This document shows, in pieces, positions 42,095 to 54,190 of a DNA stretch of 64,000 nt. The first letter of the stretch is position 1. Each line of letters begins with the position of its first letter. The notes beneath the pieces were generated by a model, which had not been told where the DNA came from, did no database searches, and saw only the letters and a list, made by a program, of their open reading frames with translations. Source of the DNA: Guillardia theta CCMP2712 (Eukaryota; Cryptophyceae; Pyrenomonadales; Geminigeraceae); assembly GCF_000315625.1 (NCBI RefSeq), contig NW_005434617.1, positions 275,958 to 339,957 of the forward strand, read 5' to 3'. The translations under genes were made by a program, and so were the position numbers.

Positions 42095-44919
42095 ATGCAT
42101 TTGATTCGCAAGGCTGCATTGCTTTCAGGTATCAGACACGTTGTCGTCTTCAATCGTGCTGTCCTACTACAACCATCTAGAAAGCGAGTTGGCGTACAGG
42201 GGAACGCTGCTAGATATCTCCATCAGTCACGATGGGCCTGTTTCTCAGCCACGGGCGATCATGATGATGTTCGGAAGGTGGAGATTGGAGATGTTCAGAT
42301 GAATGTCGGGGTTCCTATCAACCCCCACCTTGTCCCTGTCAACTTTGGGAAAGCAGAGGAGGAGGACGAAGAGACGCTACATCATCTCCGATGGATGCTG
42401 CAGAAGTTTCAGCTCGGACAGGTAGGTGTTCCCTCCCACAGCTCCTTACCTGACGGCTGTTGTCCAGGACATGTTCCTCATCGGAGGCCCGGGGCCCCGG
42501 CGACGCCGCCTAGCCCTTCACTTCTGCGAGGTAGTGGGGATGGAAGCAGAGTTCTTGAGGATCACAAGGGACACGACGGAATCAGATCTCAAGACCCGCC
42601 GGGAGATCTCAGGAGGGACAGCGAGCTGGCACGATCAAGCTCCAGTTCGGGCAGCGATCCATGGCCGCGTGCTGATCCTCGACGGCATTGAACGAGCAGA
42701 GAGGAATGTCCTGCCAACCCTCAACAACCTGCTGGAGAACCGAGAGATGAGCCTGGACGACGGCAGGTTCTTGATGCGAGCTGCACGCTACGACGCCTTG
42801 AAGGAGGAGGGGGCTGACCTGGCGGGGTCGAAGATGATTCGAGTCCACCCAAGATTCTGCGTGATAGCCCTGGGGCTTCCCATCCCCAGATACCGTGGGT
42901 ACCCGCTGGATCCTCCCCTCCGCAGCCGCTTCCAGGCACGAGCGATCGACCCGTTCTCGGTGGAGGGAGTAGTGGAAGGAGTGGAGCTGCGGGGGGCGGG
43001 GGATGCGGCGGTGATGCAGAAGCGGGTCAATGCTCTGCTGTCATTTGCGCAGACCGTCAATCTCCTCCGGGCCGAGGACGCGGACGTGACGCAACTTGAG
43101 CTCAACGAGGCCTCGCTGAGCGCCATCGTGAAGCACATGGTGAAGTTTCAGGGGAGCGACGTGGGCAATGTCGTGAGGAGGTACCTGCCCTACATTTTGG
43201 CGCGGACGACGGCGGGGAGGAGGAGCGGGAAGTCGGAGGAGGAGGGAGAGATGGAGCCGAGCAAGTACAGGATCAGCAAACTGCTCAAGGAGTTCAAACT
43301 GTCGGGGGAGGCGGCGGGGACGTCGACGTTTGGATCCTATGTGGTGAAAGGGATTGCTCCGTGTGCTGAGGACAAGATTATTGTCTCTTTTGCCAACACG
43401 CAGGCAGGCAAGAACGAGGTGGTCGAGATAGAGACATGGGGAGCCCCACACTGTAGTCCCTCTTCTCTCTCCTCCTCCTCCTCCTCCTCCTCCTCCCAGC
43501 CTCTGTTGAGCGAGAAGAAAGTTTTCATCGAGACGGAGGCGACCAGGAGGATCTTTGCGGACGTCTTGCAGGACTTGGCGCTGGGAGCGAATCCTTGCGT
43601 CGTCGGAGAGAAGGGGACGGGGAAGAGCGCGCTTGTTCTGCGGGTCAGCAACGCCATGGGCTACGGGGACAGGAGGAAGATCATTCACCTGTACAAGGAC
43701 ATGAGCGCTCGAGACCTCCTTGTTCGCAGAAGCACCAACTCCAAGGGCGACACGAGCTGGGAGCTGGCTCCCCTCCTGCAGGCGGCCCAGCAGGGGGAGA
43801 TGGCGATCCTCGACGGGGTCCACCGGATACCTCCTGAGACGCTAGCGGTGCTGGAGCCCCTGATGCAGGACCGGATGATCTCCCTGCCCAACGGCTGGCA
43901 GCTGCTGAGGAGCGACCGATGGGAGGCGATCATGGAGGAGCAGGGGCTGGGTGAGGACGAGATGCATGCCCTTGGCCTCCTTCGCGTTCATCCCTCCTTC
44001 CGTGTCGTTGCCATCGCGGCCCCCCCGTCAGCCGAGCACGACTGGCTCACGACGGAGAACGCGTCCATGTTCTCCTTCCACCGTCTGGAGCCGCTGGAGG
44101 AGGAGGTGAACGAAGCGGTTTTGCGTGAGATGTTCCCCGATGCTGCTCCCGAGCTCGTTCACGCAGCCGCTGCCATGGCGAGGGAGTTTGAAAAGCTCAA
44201 GGGGGAGCCTGTGCTCGAGGGCAGCTCCATCTCTCTCTCCCTCCGCCAGCTCATTCGCATCGTCCGCCGCTCGAGCTCGTACCCTCAAGACTTCGTTCCT
44301 GCGCTGGAGAGGAGCATGATGATGCCGTTTCTCCCGCACTCAATCCAAGAGTCTGTCCTGCGCGTTATCTCCAAGGTCACTTCCTCCGTCCCGCTCCTGA
44401 GCCCGCAGAGCTCGGGAGGAGGAGGAGGAGGAGACTTCGAGCTGCAGGTGGGTGAGGAGAGGGTGAAGATCGGCGAGGTGGAGATGGAGCGAGGAGAGCC
44501 GAGGACTAGGTCGCTGGTGCCGGACGTTGTCTTCCACGACATCCCCCAGCACAGGAGGATCCTGCAGGACCTGATGAAGGATCTGATCAGCGGGGAGAAG
44601 CACATCCTGCTCATCGGGAACCAGGGGTGGGGAAGAACAAGATCGTGGACAGGCTGCTGGGTCTACTTCGGCTTGAGGTGTGGAGGAAGGAGGAGGGGGA
44701 GAGGAATGGGACAGGAAGAGGGGGAGGAAGAGGACGAGGACGAGAGCTGGAAGGAAAGGTGTAAGGTGCCAGGTGAAAGAGTGCGAGGAAGGGAGAAACA
44801 AGATAGAGGTGGCTGATGAACGGGAGAGGAAGAGGGGGATATGAATGAGATGCTGAGCGAGCAGAGTAGAGAAGGACGTAACGGGGGTAGGAAGAGTGGG
44901 TGGAGCGGGAGCGGGAGCG

Positions 44920-44952
<33 letters not shown>

Positions 44953-47900
44953 CATGGGACAGAGAGAGGAGGAGGAGACGCTGACAGTGGGAGCAGAGGG
45001 AGTACATCCAACTACATCGAGACACGACAGTCCAGTCGCTGACTGTCTCCATCTCGCTGGAGGGAGGGATCATCACTCACGGAGACGCTCCCCTTGTCCG
45101 GGCATGCAGGTCAGCTGAGGCGCTACTGGACACATTGATAGGCTATTGCTCCTCCTCTTTGTTGTGCTGCTCATGCTGCATCTTCCTCACTGTCATCGTC
45201 CTGTTGATGTTGCGATGGATAGCTTTTGTTTGGATTCTTCATCATCATCATCAACAACAACATCAATCATCATCATCAATCATCACCAATCAACATCACC
45301 ATCATCATAACAATCATCACAACCAACAACAACATCATCAACAACTTCAACTTCAACAACTCACATCTTGCCCCCCCCCCCGCAGGGAAGGTCGCGTCAT
45401 CATGATCGACGAGGCCGACAAGGCTCCCCTCGAAGTCGTCTGCATCCTCAAGGGTCTCCTGGAGGACGGCAGCATGATCCTCAGTGACGGGAGGAGGCTG
45501 GAGCGCAACGGGGGGAGGGAGCGGGAGGGGAATGGGGGAGGAGCGGGAGGGGTTGTCATACCCATCCATCCCAACTTTCGCGCCATCGTCCTCGCTAACA
45601 GGCCAGGCTTTCCTTTCCTAGGCAACGATTTCTTTCATGAGTGCGGGGATATCTTCTCCTGCCACGTGAGGCCGCTCCCGCCTCCCCGCTCCTGCTCTTT
45701 GAATGCTGTCTCCTCCTGCTCCTCTACCTCTACCTCTACCTCTACCTCTACCTCTACCTCTACCTCTTCCTCCTCCTCCTCCTCCTCCTCCTCCTCCTCC
45801 TCCTCCTTTGCATTCCCTCCACAACTTCCTTTCCCCCTCTCCTCATCTCCCTCGTCTTCTCTCCGTCTCTCCTCCTCTCCCTTCCTCACTCTCCTTACCC
45901 AGGTGATCGACAACCCGGACCGAGACTCCGAGCTTGCTCTGCTCCGACACTACGGGCCTGACGTCGACGAGGTTCTCCTCCGCAAGCTCGTCTCCATCTT
46001 CAGCGATCTCAGGCGCGCCATCGAGGAGGGCAAGCTCTCCTACCCCTACAGCACCCGCGAACTTGTTAACCTCGTCGTCCACCTCCAGCGCTACCCCGAT
46101 GACCCTGTCAACTCCGTGCTTGACAACGTGCTCTCGTTTGACAAGCATGACAAGCTGGCCCTCCTCGCCGTCAAGAGGATCATCGAGAGCCATGGCATAC
46201 CCGTCAGTGCAGCTGGGGACAAGGCGGTTAGGCTCGGGGAGGAGCGGCCGCTTCCAGAGCTCCGGCCGCTAGCGAGTTGGCATGCAGAGGGGAAGGCGAT
46301 CAGCAGCAGCGTGCGAGCCAAGTCGATGGACTTGCATGACTTCTCTGTAGTCAGGGATCAGCTCTCCTCCTCCACCACCACAGCCCACGAGCGGCTCACT
46401 AGCTTCTCGGAGAGGCTTTGGACCTGGTCCCTTCCCTCCAAGGCCGGCAGCGCGTTTGCTGTCTGCTCCTCCTCCGATGGGGCCGTCCATGTGCTCTGCG
46501 CGCCGCTGGTGATCTACACATTCCTTCCTCCTGACTTCGTCTCCTTCTACCGCTTCGACCTCTCCGACTTCATCAGCCTCCTCAGCTCGCTCGGCTCCAG
46601 CATGCGCATGTATCCCCTCCCTGCCCTCGGGTCTGTGGCCCTTCTGAACCTCCGCGGTGACCTCGTCCTCCTCCTCGACCACAAGACTCCCAAGGTGATG
46701 GTTTGCAAGATCCCCAAGGTCAAGGGTCCCTCCTCCTCGTCCTCCTCCTCGGAGCAGGAAGACCAGGTGAGCTGGTCCAACTTCTTTGAGGGCAAGAGGG
46801 GGGGCGACGGGAAGCAGAGCAAGACGGTCTGCAAGGTGGTACCTGGGGGACACTCGCTCCTCCTATACACGGTTGGCAGCGACTCGTTCCTCGTCCTCGA
46901 CTTCCAGGAAAGGACGAGCTTCTCAGTCCAGCTGCCCTCGGGTATGAGGATCAATGAGCTGTTCCCCATGCAGAGCAGCCACTGGATCCTGCGGGACGAC
47001 AATGGGAACGTCTTGTACGGTGATCTCAGCGGCCTGACGGGCAAGGAGCGGCAGGGCGAGCTGCTGTGGATGCCGATCGTGGAAGAGGCGGAAGGGGAGA
47101 AGGAAGTTCAGACCAGCGGGGTAGCAAAATCCATCAGGTCCGCTGAGTCGTGCCAGAGGAAGGTGGGGGAGGAGGAGCAGAACAGGCTCGTGCTCGCATG
47201 CGACAGGTCCTTTGCGACGATCTCGGATCGCCCGCTCTCCTCCGTCGACTTCCACACTCCCTCCTTGGGGTTCATCGGGGTTGGTGGCGACCACAGCATG
47301 CAGCTGCTGTCCTCTCCTCGTGAGGACGGCTCGCAGCCGCAGCAGGAGCTGGGCCCGCTGGTGATCCTCAGCAACGGCAACATCGTGTCCTACAGGGAGG
47401 ACCCCAAGGTCGGGGCGCACCTGGAGGTGGTGGATGCGTTCAGGAGAAGGGTAAAGACAATTCGTCTGCAGCCCAGCTCGCAGGAGGAGGAAGGGAAGGA
47501 GAGGAGGAAGGAGGTGGTGGAGCTAATATCGAGGATGGAGGGGGAGGGAGACCTTGTGACGGTGGGAACAGTGACGGAGGGACGAAGGTCGGAGCAGCGG
47601 GTTACCATCTGGAAGGTCTCTGCAGAGGAGCTGCAGCTCGAGCTGGCGCAGTGGCGCAAGCTGATGGGGCTGGGCAGAAGAGGAGAGGGGGAGGGAGGAG
47701 GAAAGATCCGGCTCACCAGGAACTGGGACAAAAAGCAGCAGGCGTCGGGCCCCAAGCACGGGAAGGCGCCGGACGGGAAGAGACATGCGGGGGGTAACAC
47801 CTGGGCAGGAGGGACAGGAGGGCGGGATACGGCTGGCCTGGGAGGGAAGGGAGGACCGTACCGGCTGGACCTCGACGACGGGAACGAAATCATGCAGATC

Positions 47901-49892
47901 TCGGACGAGGAGAAGCAGAACATCAGCGAGGAGGCGAAGGAGGCGGCGAGGAAGATGGGGCAGGAGGAGCTGCAGAAGACGCTGAAGCAGATCGGGATGA
48001 GCGAATTCGAATCGGCAGCCTACGACAAGTTCCTCCAGCCGGTGGAGCATGACATCCGCCACATGCGCCTCCTCCTCGAGCGCGTGGAGGCTCGTCAGAA
48101 GGAGCGGGAGTGGCTGAAGCTGCAGCCCTTTGGCGAGCTCGACGACTCCCGGCTCATCGACGGAGTGGTAGGGGAGAGGCTGGTTTACCGGAGGAGGGGG
48201 GACAAGGCCCCCGAGCCCGGCTCCCCCCAGAAGCTCCCGAAGCGCTTCATGTTCGTGCTCGACGTAAGCGCGAGCATGTACAGGTTCAACTCCTGGGACC
48301 GCCGGCTCGAGCGCTGCTGCCAGATGGTGACGATGCTGATGGAGGCCCTGCACGGCTTCCAGCACAAGATCAGCTGGAGTGTAGTCGGTCACTCGGGGGA
48401 CGGGCCCGACCACCGGCTGATCGAGTTTGACGAGCCTCCCACGGACAAGGCGCAACGGCTGAGGATCGTCCAGACCATGTGGGCCCACGCGCAGTACTGC
48501 TACACGGGGGATCACACGCTTGCAGCGACTCAGATGGCAATGGAGGAGGTGAAGGAGCAGGGGAGGGGGGTGGGGGGGAGGGGCTGGAGGGGCAACGAAA
48601 GAGATAGAGAAAGCCAAGGTGGAAGGGGAGGAGGAGAAGGAGGAGGAAGAGGAGGAGGAGCATTTGGAGGTCATGGTGGTGCAGGAGGAGGAGGAGGAGA
48701 AGGAGGAGGAAGAGGAGGAGGAGGAGGAGGAGGAGGAGGAGGAGGAGGAAGATCATGTTTTCGTGACTTGGTTCGNNNNNNNNNNNNNNNNNNNNNNNNN
48801 NNNNNNNNNNNNNNNNNNNNNNNNNNNNNNNNNNNNNNNNNNNNNNNNNNNNNNNNNNNNNNNNNNNNNNNNNNNNNNNNNNNNNNNNNNNNNNNNNNNN
48901 NNNNNNNNNNNNNNNNNNNNNNNNNNNNNNNNNNNNNNNNNNNNNNNNNNNNNNNNNNNNNNNNNNNNNNNNNNNNNNNNNNNNNNNNNNNNNNNNNNNN
49001 NNNNNNNNNNNNNNNNNNNNNNNNNNNNNNNNNNNNNNNNNNNNNNNNNNNNNNNNNNNNNNNNNNNNNNNNNNNNNNNNNNNNNNNNNNNNNNNNNNNN
49101 NNNNNNNNNNNNNNNNNNNNNNNNNNNNNNNNNNNNNNNNNNNNNNNNNNNNNNNNNNNNNNNNNNNNNNNNNNNNNNNNNNNNNNNNNNNNNNNNNNNN
49201 NNNNNNNNNNNNNNNNNNNNNNNNNNNNNNNNNNNNNNNNNNNNNNNNNNNNNNNNNNNNNNNNNNNNNNNNNNNNNNNNNNNNNNNNNNNNNNNNNNNN
49301 NNNNNNNNNNNNNNNNNNNNNNNNNNNNNNNNNNNNNNNNNNNNNNNNNNNNNNNNNNNNNNNNNNNNNNNNNNNNNNNNNNNNNNNNNNNNNNNNNNNN
49401 NNNNNNNNNNNNNNNNNNNNNNNNNNNNNNNNNNNNNNNNNNNNNNNNNNNNNNNNNNNNNNNNNNNNNNNNNNNNNNNNNNNNNNNNNNNNNNNNNNNN
49501 NNNNNNNNNNNNNNNNNNNNNNNNNNNNNNNNNNNNNNNNNNNNNNNNNNNNNNNNNNNNNNNNNNNNNNNNNNNNNNNNNNNNNNNNNNNNNNNNNNNN
49601 GTGCCTTCGGTCCACGTCCTCCACGTCCCCCTCCCTCCTCCTCCTCCTCCTCCTCCTCCTCCTCCTCCTCCTCCTCCTCCTCCTTCTCCTCAGGTGGGGA
49701 TGAAGCTCTTCGCATTGCCGAGGCGCTTCCTTTCGGACGAGGTCACGTGTGTACAGACACAGCAGAGCTCCCAGGTATCCTCGCTCGTCGCGTCCTCGTC
49801 CTCTCCACTGACCGTCACCCGGCATCGTTCCGCCCCTGCCAGGAGTGCTCAAGGAGATTTTCACCTCCGTCTCTGTGAAGAAATCTGACTGA
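42095..49892 (+). CDS. VWA8: VWA8-type AAA+ / von Willebrand factor A ATPase, mitochondrial
   Basis: Exons: 42095-42421, 42469-44677, 44997-45109, 45386-45665, 45903-48548, (gap), 49694-49774 and 49843-49892. The start MHLIRKAALLSGIRHVVVFN is a basic amphipathic mitochondrial presequence. AAA1 has the degenerate P-loop FLIGGPGPRRRR and ILDGIERAERN; AAA2 has VVGEKGTGKSAL and AILDGVHR; AAA3 has GNQG(x)GKNK, split by a frameshift, and MIDEADKAP. After a long beta-rich middle part come Gly-rich and acidic linkers and the VWA domain with the MIDAS motif FVLDVSASMYRFN. The C-terminus (VLKEIFTSVSVKKSD) matches the usual VWA8 ending. VWA8 is a dynein-like, mitochondrial-matrix-side ATPase. One G is missing from a G-run at 44624-44632 relative to the expected Walker A frame. 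Confidence 0.92.
45722..45812. repeat. (CTCTAC)n and (CTC)n arrays
   Basis: About 50 bp of hexanucleotide CTCTAC followed by CTC trinucleotides, inside the VWA8 intron 45666-45902. The previous intron (45110-45385) has CAT and CAA/CAT runs at 45240-45360. Confidence 0.9.
48604..48760. repeat. (GAG)n purine array
   Basis: A GA/GAG-rich array inside a VWA8 intron that runs into the assembly gap at 48776. A (CTC)n array lies on the far side of the gap at 49630-49690. Confidence 0.9.
48776..49600. other. Assembly gap (825 N)
   Basis: The gap hides the end of the VWA domain of the VWA8 gene. It is flanked by low-complexity arrays that probably caused it. Confidence 0.99.
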
Positions 49893-50673
49893 GGGTACTG
49901 TCAAGAGTACGTTAGCTATCGAGGACTGAGTTGAGGTCGAACTTGAAACGAATCATGGCGTTTGGAGGAGCCGAATCACACGGTAAAACCCGAGCGGTCG
50001 GCGATCCCCTAGTCGGACTTCGTTGCGCCTGAGCCGCCAGCCGATCGGACTGTACTGAGTCCGGGGAGTCACTAGCGCTCAGTCACTAGTAGGTCTGAGT
50101 CTCCCTCAGCCGCAGCGCCGGGCCGCCGCAGCGCCGGGCCGCTGTCCGGCCCGGCGGGAAGTAGTAGGTGAGCACGGTAACTGACTCCCATGCTACGCCG
50201 CTTGCTTCGGGGCAAGCGGGTTAAAATTTGCATATGCTAGGTATGCAAATGTGTAGTAAAGCCACAACTTGATATAGGGCTGACCTACCCTTGATCTAGA
50301 AAAACCCTAAAACCTTTATTGACTGAAAAAGAAACGCAAACCGGAGCAAACATTTAAACAAAGGAGGAGGAGGATAAAGCCTACAAAACCTACCCGAATT
50401 GTTTAGCTGAAAATCTTTTCCCTTCTCCAAATTTTAATTGCCCCGCAGCTTCGCTCGGAGGCTCGAGACTGCAACATGATACCACCCACCCACCCCATCA
50501 GTTCCCACTGGTCACTGCGGATAAAAGATCAAGGGGGGCGGGGGGGGGTTAGTACGGTGGGGGGTGGGGGTATGATCAATGTATCACAGGGAAGGCAGCA
50601 GGGCAGGGATAAGGAGGGGTGGTTAGGCGCAGAATTTGCGAACTCTTCATTGCCTAGCACATCAGCCCTCCCC
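49893..50673. other. GC island 5 (about 49980-50170) and AT-rich spacer
   Basis: Directly after the VWA8 stop comes a 190-bp island (GCCGCAGCGCCGGGCCGCCG), then AT-rich DNA and a G-run (50536-50570) leading to the first RWP-RK copy. No gene. Confidence 0.55.
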
Positions 50674-51147
50674 ATGGCCTCCCCGCCCCCATCCCGCTGT
50701 CCCTCTCCTCCTCAGCCCAGCACCAAGGTCTTCCTCTTCCCCCGAAGCAAGTCTGGCCGCAAGCTCCTCCCTCACAAGGGAAGGAGACCCCAGGCCTTCG
50801 ACCTCCCTGCCCTCCAGAGTCACTTCCACCTCCCCCTCCTCCAGGCCAGCGCCGCCCTTGGCATCTCCGTCACGGCCCTCAAGAAGCTCAGCCGCAGGCT
50901 GGGCATCCAGCGGTGGCCGTATGAGAGGAGGGACAAGCCTCGACGTAGTCCCTCGAGTAGGCGAGGCAGGAAACAGCAGCGCTCCTCCCCTTCTGTCGCT
51001 CGAGGAGGCAGGAGTGCCGCTGTCGAGGGAAGAGGAGCCGGAGGAGGAGGAAGAGAGGTTGGCTGGGAGCCCATCAGCCGGGCATGGATCGAGTGGTACC
51101 TAGGCTGCGAGGACGGCATCGAGGAGAGGAATATCACAGGAGTGTAA
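50674..51147 (+). CDS. Small RWP-RK domain protein, tandem copy 1
   Basis: A 157-residue single-exon ORF. The start MASPPPSRCP was chosen because it is conserved in all three copies. A Pro-rich N-terminus and STKVFLFPRSKSGRKLLP precede the RWP-RK domain (about residues 46-92): FDLPALQSHFHLPLLQASAA, LGISVTALKKLSRRLGIQRW, PYERR. The domain is a helix-turn-helix DNA-binding unit known from plant and algal NIN-like and MID-type regulators; here the signature is RWPYER. The C-terminal part is basic (SSRRGRKQQRSS), then Gly-rich, and ends SRAWIEWYLGCEDGIEERNITGV. It is probably a nuclear transcription factor of minimal size. Confidence 0.85.
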   Translation: MASPPPSRCPSPPQPSTKVFLFPRSKSGRKLLPHKGRRPQAFDLPALQSHFHLPLLQASAALGISVTALKKLSRRLGIQRWPYERRDKPRRSPSSRRGRKQQRSSPSVARGGRSAAVEGRGAGGGGREVGWEPISRAWIEWYLGCEDGIEERNITGV

Positions 51148-51284
51148 TGTGAGGGGGGATGGCAGAGGAGTCTTTAGATGGTCACATAGGGAATACTTCA
51201 GTGTGTCTGCTATCCTGATCGTACCCTGACGTGTTTTGAGGAGTTATAATGAAATGCAAACGTAATCCTTCATCTATTTTTCTT

Positions 51285-51640
51285 CAGCACATTGACATGT
51301 ACATACACTGATTGCACGCGGCCGCGCAGGCGCGCAAGTAGGTAAGGGAGAGATGTGAGGCCGGTGTGTGGGAAGCCGCCTGAGAGGAGGAGGAGGAGGG
51401 TTGGGATCCGAGAGCAGCCTTCAGAAGTCAGCCGGTCAACGGCTGTTCTGACTCCGATGCCATCCGATTCTTCCGAGGCTCCGAGGGACCGCCGGCAACA
51501 AGATCTCAAGGACAAGCGCACTGACAACGTTCAGTGTGAAAGTTGCACTGCCAACGGTTGGCGTGACTGCAGGCGGGAGAGGAGAGTACTAGGGAAGGAA
51601 GAGGCATGCCACGTAGAAGAAGCAATGATGCGCGAATCAT
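51285..51640. repeat. Downstream block of tandem unit 1
   Basis: This block (CAGCACATTGACATGTACAT ... CGGCCGCGCAGGCGCGCAAG ...) is repeated almost exactly at about 53486-53830 in unit 2. It confirms that the duplication covers more than the RWP-RK ORF. A minus-strand 85-codon frame lies in it but has no further support. Confidence 0.85.
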
Positions 51641-51689
51641 GGAGTATGGGACAGCACTGTCTTTACTCAAAGTTAAGCCCTGTCAGTCG

Positions 51690-51950
51690 GACGGTCGGGA
51701 CAGTCCGGCGCCCCGTACGGTCACTGTCATACCGTACGAGTCACTGAGTGGTGGCCGGTCCCGTGCCCTACCTTACGGTACGGTAGTTCAACTCCGAGTG
51801 TTGCCAGGCTGAGCCGGGCAGCGAACTGAGTTGAACTTGGACCGGCCGCCCGATCGGACTCCGGCGCCGCGGTTACGGGTGGGCCCGCCGGCCGGGCGCC
51901 GGGGCGCCGCGGGCTCCACCGGGCCCGGGGTGTAGTCGTCTACTGAAGGT
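51690..51950. repeat. GC-rich, CpG-rich island 6
   Basis: About 260 bp between units 1 and 2. It shares GTCCGGCGCCCCG and GGCTGAGCCGGGCAGCGAA with island 7, as expected if both belong to the duplicated unit. Confidence 0.65.
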
Positions 51951-52115
51951 TAAGTTAAAAAGCAGTACGAGGACCGACAATCAGGAGTCACCATTTACTC
52001 AAAGTGAAGTTAAAATCAGTACGAGGACAATCAGGAGAGTCGAGGAGGCTTGACCCTGACAGGAGAGTCTTCTTTACTCAAAGTTAAGTTAAAAATCAGT
52101 ACGAGTCATGTCCGA
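51945..52115. repeat. Minisatellite of TTTACTCAAAGTTAAG-type units
   Basis: Three or four imperfect copies of a roughly 60-80-bp unit contain TTTACTCAAAGTTAAGTTAA, ATCAGTACGAGGACAATCAG and GAGTCGAGGAGGCTTGA. A single copy recurs at about 54275-54340 and a truncated one at 51662, so the word travels with the tandem units. Confidence 0.75.
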
Positions 52116-52375
52116 TCCGATCTCCTCGAATCCCGGCCGTGTGGGACTCAGTGACTCGTGATCGGAGTCCGGGAATCGGCGTAGCCCCGGTACTAGGACC
52201 TCTAAGGCGGATCAGAAGAGCAAATGGGGGGTAGGGGTGGATCAAAGCGCATACTAGCCTCAATAGCTCTTTTAAAAGGTTAACTTGACTACCCCTACTC
52301 TGCCCTACCGCCTCCCTGTAGACTGATACGTGCTTGCGACACCTTCCCCCTTGCCCAGCTCACCAGCCCTCCCCC

Positions 52376-52849
52376 ATGGCCTCCCCGCCCCCATCCCGCT
52401 GTCCCCCTCCTCCTCAGCCCAGCACCAAGGTCTTCCTCTTCCCCCGAAGCAAGTCTGGCCGCAAGCTCCTCCCTCACAAGGGAAGGAGACCCCAGGCCTT
52501 CGACCTCCCTGCCCTCCAGAGTCACTTCCACCTCCCCCTCCTCCAGGCCAGCGCCGCCCTTGGCATCTCCGTCACGGCCCTCAAGAAGCTCAGCCGCAGG
52601 CTGGGCATCCAGCGGTGGCCGTATGAGAGGAGGGACAAGCCTCGACGTAGTCCCTCGAGTAGGCGAGGCAGGAAACAGCAGCGCTCCTCCCCTTCTGTCG
52701 CTCGAGGAGGCAGGAGTGCCGCTGTCGAGGGAAGAGAAGCCGGAGGAGGAGGAAGAGAGGTTGGCTGGGAGCCCATCAGCCGGGCATGGATCGAGTGGTA
52801 CCTGGGCTGCGAGGACGGCATCGAGGAGAGGAATATCACAGGAGTGTAA
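52376..52849 (+). CDS. Small RWP-RK domain protein, tandem copy 2
   Basis: 157 residues, nearly identical to copy 1; visible changes are in the Pro-rich start (CPPPPQPS) and one Gly/Glu in the Gly-rich tail (GREAGGGG). The same RWP-RK domain is intact. The near identity of DNA, including the 3' flank to about 52990, indicates recent duplication or gene conversion. Confidence 0.85.
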   Translation: MASPPPSRCPPPPQPSTKVFLFPRSKSGRKLLPHKGRRPQAFDLPALQSHFHLPLLQASAALGISVTALKKLSRRLGIQRWPYERRDKPRRSPSSRRGRKQQRSSPSVARGGRSAAVEGREAGGGGREVGWEPISRAWIEWYLGCEDGIEERNITGV

Positions 52850-52992
52850 TGTGAGGGGGGGTGGCAGATGAGGAGTCTTTAGATGGTCACATAGGGAATA
52901 CTTCAGTGTGTCTGCTATCCTGATCGTACCCTGACGTGTTTTGATTAGTTATAATGAAATGCAAACGTAATCCTTCATCTGTTTTTCTGCAG

Positions 52993-53485
52993 CTATCAGA
53001 GCTCATAGGATAGCGAGCCCAACACAGGAGTGGTCAACACTCGAAATGTGGACAGCACACAAGGATAGCCTCTACAACTATCCAGACGAAAGACAGTGAT
53101 TCTCTAACGGCTACTTTGGTTCAGAAGTCGGACCCCTCCGGGACGGCTTCCCTATCAAGCACCGGTGGAGCTCTCCTTTCTGGTAGAAACAAGAACAGGA
53201 GCAGCGCATGGACCAAAGGGGCCATAGCGACGGCACGAGGCAGGAAGACTCGTGCAAGCGAGGACCACTACCCCTGGGACTTCCACAGGGCTATAAAAGG
53301 ATCAAGATCTTCATCTCTAGGTGGTCTGTCTTCCCTCCCTCTGTGTACCACGCATTTCCCTGTGTTGGTGTGGTTGCTGCAATAAAGCTTGATAATACTG
53401 TCTAGCACCTTCTGTGTGATCCAGCGGAGGTTCATTGAGCATTCGCTTGGCTTGTGTACAACCCGTAAAGCTTCGGGGTGTAACA
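52993..53485. mobile_element. LTR-like insertion in unit 2 (possible solo LTR)
   Basis: Unit 1 passes directly from CTTCATCTATTTTTCTTCAG to CACATTGACATG, whereas unit 2 has about 490 extra bases at this point. The insert contains a TATA box (GGCTATAAAAGG, about 53290), a polyadenylation-like AATAAAG (about 53381) and ends CGTAAAGCTTCGGGGTGTAACA. This promoter-plus-polyA layout is typical of an LTR. The end overlaps a short CAGC/GCAG duplication, but the exact borders are unsure. Confidence 0.5.
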
Positions 53486-53830
53486 GCAGCACATTGACAT
53501 GTACATACATTGATTGCATGCGGCCGCGCAGGCGCGCAAGTAGGTAAGGGAGAGATGTGAGGCCGGTGTGTGGGAAGCCGCCTGAGAGGAGGAGGAGGAG
53601 GGTGGGGATCCGAGAGCAGCCTTCAGAAGTCAGCCGGTCAACGGCTGTTCTGACTCCGATGCCATCCGATTCTTCCGAGGCTCCGGAGGGACCGCCGGCA
53701 ACAAGATCTCAAGGACAAGCGCACTGACAACGTTCAGTGTGAAAGTTGCACTGCCAACGGTTGACTGCAGGCGGGAGAGGAGAGTACTAGGGAAGGAAGA
53801 GGCATGGTAGAAGAAGCATGAGACGAACTT
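53486..53830. repeat. Downstream block of tandem unit 2
   Basis: Near-identical copy of 51285-51640, with small indels (for example TTGGCGTGACTGCAGG versus TTGACTGCAGG). It follows the LTR-like insertion. Confidence 0.85.
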
Positions 53831-53869
53831 CCGAATCATGGAGTACTACGGTATGAGACACTGTCCGAT

Positions 53870-54190
53870 CAGTCCGATCCGCCGGAGAGTCCTGGACTGA
53901 CTCACGGTCCGGCGCCCCGTCGGGCCGCCGCAGTGCTTCGGTGGCAGGCTTCAAGTCACCCGGCGACTCGCCATCAGTGCTTCCTCAGGCTCAGGTCTGG
54001 GCCGCGGCTGAGCGGAGCCTGGCTAGCCGGATACGAGTGGTGCCCGGCCCGGCCCCGTGCCCTACACGGTACCGTGCCAGGGTAGCGTTCAACGGTTGCG
54101 CCGCAGGAGGCTGAGCCGGGCAGCGAAGTTGACTGAAGGGCCGGGATCGGACTCCGGCGGTGGCTCCACGGTGTCACAGTGTAGGCCCAT
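53870..54190. repeat. GC-rich, CpG-rich island 7
   Basis: About 320 bp, homologous in part to island 6 and otherwise of the same vocabulary. It is followed by a T run and (TTA)n array at about 54220-54256 and one copy of the TTTACTCAAAGTTAAG word. Confidence 0.65.

Noticed and set aside
43041-48674. Long minus-strand ORFs (260 and 383 codons) antisense to VWA8
   Set aside because: Antisense to clearly coding exons with strong third-position GC bias; no recognisable domain.
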